A stretch of DNA of 64,000 nt from Isochrysis galbana (lineage: Eukaryota; Haptophyta; Isochrysidales; Isochrysidaceae): assembly GCA_018136815.1 (NCBI GenBank), contig CM030932.1, positions 4,874,407-4,938,406 of the forward strand, given 5' to 3'. The position numbers and the translations under genes are program-made. The notes under the pieces are model-generated. The model was not told where the DNA came from and made no database searches. It saw only the letters and a program-made list of their open reading frames with translations. Position 1 is the stretch's first letter. Every line of letters begins with the position of its first letter. This document shows, piece by piece, positions 62,850-64,000 of the stretch.

Positions 62850-64000
62850 GGCAAGAGAGCGCCAGCGGCAAGCGCAGTCGCGTGCGAAAGTTGGGCACTC
62901 TGGCCCATTCGGCCCCCTTGGTCTTGTTGTCGATGTTGCGCAGGGCCAACTTCGACGCGATGTGTGCGGCCGGCGGCGGCGATTGGCGTGGCTGCTAGGG
63001 CGGCATCTTTGCAAGTAATGCCTGTTGTGTCATTCTATCTTAGTGGATGGCCGAGAAGGCGCCGACAGCGCGCCCGGTCGCGGTCGAAAGTCGGGCACTC
63101 GGCCCGTTCGGCCCGGTGACGTTGGCGTGGTCGTCGGCGCCACACACGGCCGACTATGGCGCGATGCGCGCGGGCGGGGGCGGCGATTGGTGTTGCTGCT
63201 AGGGCGGCATATTCGGATATGGTGTCTGATGAGCCAATCTATCCCAGTGCAAGACCGAGAAAGCGCCGGCAGCGCGCCCGGTCGCGGTCGAAAGTCGGGC
63301 ACTCGGCCCGTTTGGCCAGGTAACGTTGGCATAGTTATCGGCGCCACGCACCGCCGACTATGATGCAATGCGCGCGGGCGGCAGGGGCGATTGGCGTGGC
63401 TGCTAGGGCGGCATATTCGGATATGGTGTCTGGTACCCAGATGGGACAATAGGCTTCTAATAGGTTCTATTAAGAGGTCAAGAGGCCTACCAGACCTGTT
63501 ACCTGTTAATAGGTAATAGGTAAAAAAAGACCTTTCAATATTTTCGCCTCGCGCGTGGCTATAGGCCTATACTATAGGTACCGCTATCGTAGCCACGCCC
63601 AAATCATCCCAGATCCCTTCCTCTCCCTAGTAACTTAGCTCAGAAGTCAGAAGCCAATCATATTCATAATGTACATCACATACTGATACATCTATAATAT
63701 TAGTAAAATGAGTTTTCTTTTGACCTGTTACGGACCTATTGCGACCTGTTAAGAGGTCCTCTTAATAGGAAGAGGCCCCCGAAACCTGTTGACCTTGTAC
63801 CTGTTGTCCCATCCGGGGTCTGGTAAGCCAATCTATCCCAGTGCAAGACCGAGAAAGCGCCGGCAGCGCGCCCGGTCGCGGTCGAAAGTCAGGCACTCGG
63901 CCCGTTTGGCCAGGTAACGTTGGCGTAGTTTTCGGCGCCACGCACCGCCGACTATGATGCAATGCGCGCGGGCGGCGGGGGCGATTGGCGTGGCTGCTAG
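62850..64000. repeat. 204-bp satellite, four copies, one interrupted
   Basis: Units are spaced 204 bases (GCTGCTAGGGCGGCAT ends at 63006, 63210 and 63414) with a further copy from 63826 to the window edge. The first copy is more diverged; copies three and four are close to identical (AAGACCGAGAAAGCGCCGGC...). Confidence 0.88.
63428..63825. mobile_element. 382-bp non-autonomous DNA transposon in satellite
   Basis: The duplication GTCTGGTA lies at 63428-63435 and 63818-63825. Ends CCCAGATGGGACAATAGG and inverted CCCGGATGGGACAACAGG match at 16 of 18. An 8-bp duplication fits hAT-like elements. The right half recurs at 10908-11064. Confidence 0.88.

Noticed and set aside
1-64000. Prokaryotic operons, ribosome binding sites, riboswitches
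   Set aside because: Genes have spliceosomal introns and eukaryotic retroelements; such features are not expected and none was seen.

Overview
This window looks like nuclear DNA of a GC-rich photosynthetic protist. Genes have short GT-AG introns and are scattered among dense transposable elements. At least three proteins begin with a signal-peptide-like hydrophobic stretch followed by a transit-like region: a DUF4079-type membrane protein, a small single-span protein and SecA. That arrangement indicates a complex (secondary) plastid. There is no conserved Phe after the signal peptide, so I lean to a haptophyte rather than a heterokont; this is inference, not proof.

Layout of genes. 1-2.06 kb: an epimerase fused in frame to a homoserine O-acetyltransferase-like domain (-). 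4.05-4.75 kb: Gly-rich membrane-like ORF with a frameshift (+). 7.4-8.7 kb: PAN-like Cys-rich protein (-). 9.6-10.8 kb: ankyrin/LRR gene (-). 13.5-14.1 kb: Rpr2/Rpp21-like RNase P subunit (-). 14.7-20.4 kb: a young Ty1/copia element with complete LTRs. 22.95-25.87 kb: divergent pair of DUF4079 protein (-) and amidohydrolase (+). 27.5 kb: 54-aa membrane protein. 30.6-31.0 kb: small plastid protein (-). 32.05-35.7 kb: five-exon SecA (-), divergent from a hypothetical gene. 41.1 kb: zinc-finger protein. 43.9-45.6 kb: seven-exon glyoxalase II (-). 46.3-48.7 kb: coiled-coil, Ser-rich protein, ending exactly at a TRIM insertion. 53.2-54.1 kb: short-chain dehydrogenase. 58.6-60.7 kb: farnesylated-type Hsp40 (-). 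62.85-64 kb: satellite interrupted by a small DNA transposon.

Much of the remainder is mobile DNA: LINE 3'-end fragments, a family of elements bordered by arrays of GC-rich hairpins, LTR elements whose ends are TATC...GATA, and hAT-like elements. Several insertions are nested with readable target-site duplications. The clearest stack is at 50.5-52.6 kb: copia fragment, hit by a hAT-like element, hit by a hairpin element.

The host genes do not form an evident pathway; they are housekeeping, metabolic and plastid genes placed between repeats. Of 21 introns I could place, 19 are phase 0 and 18 have GTG donors, and many downstream exons begin with GT.
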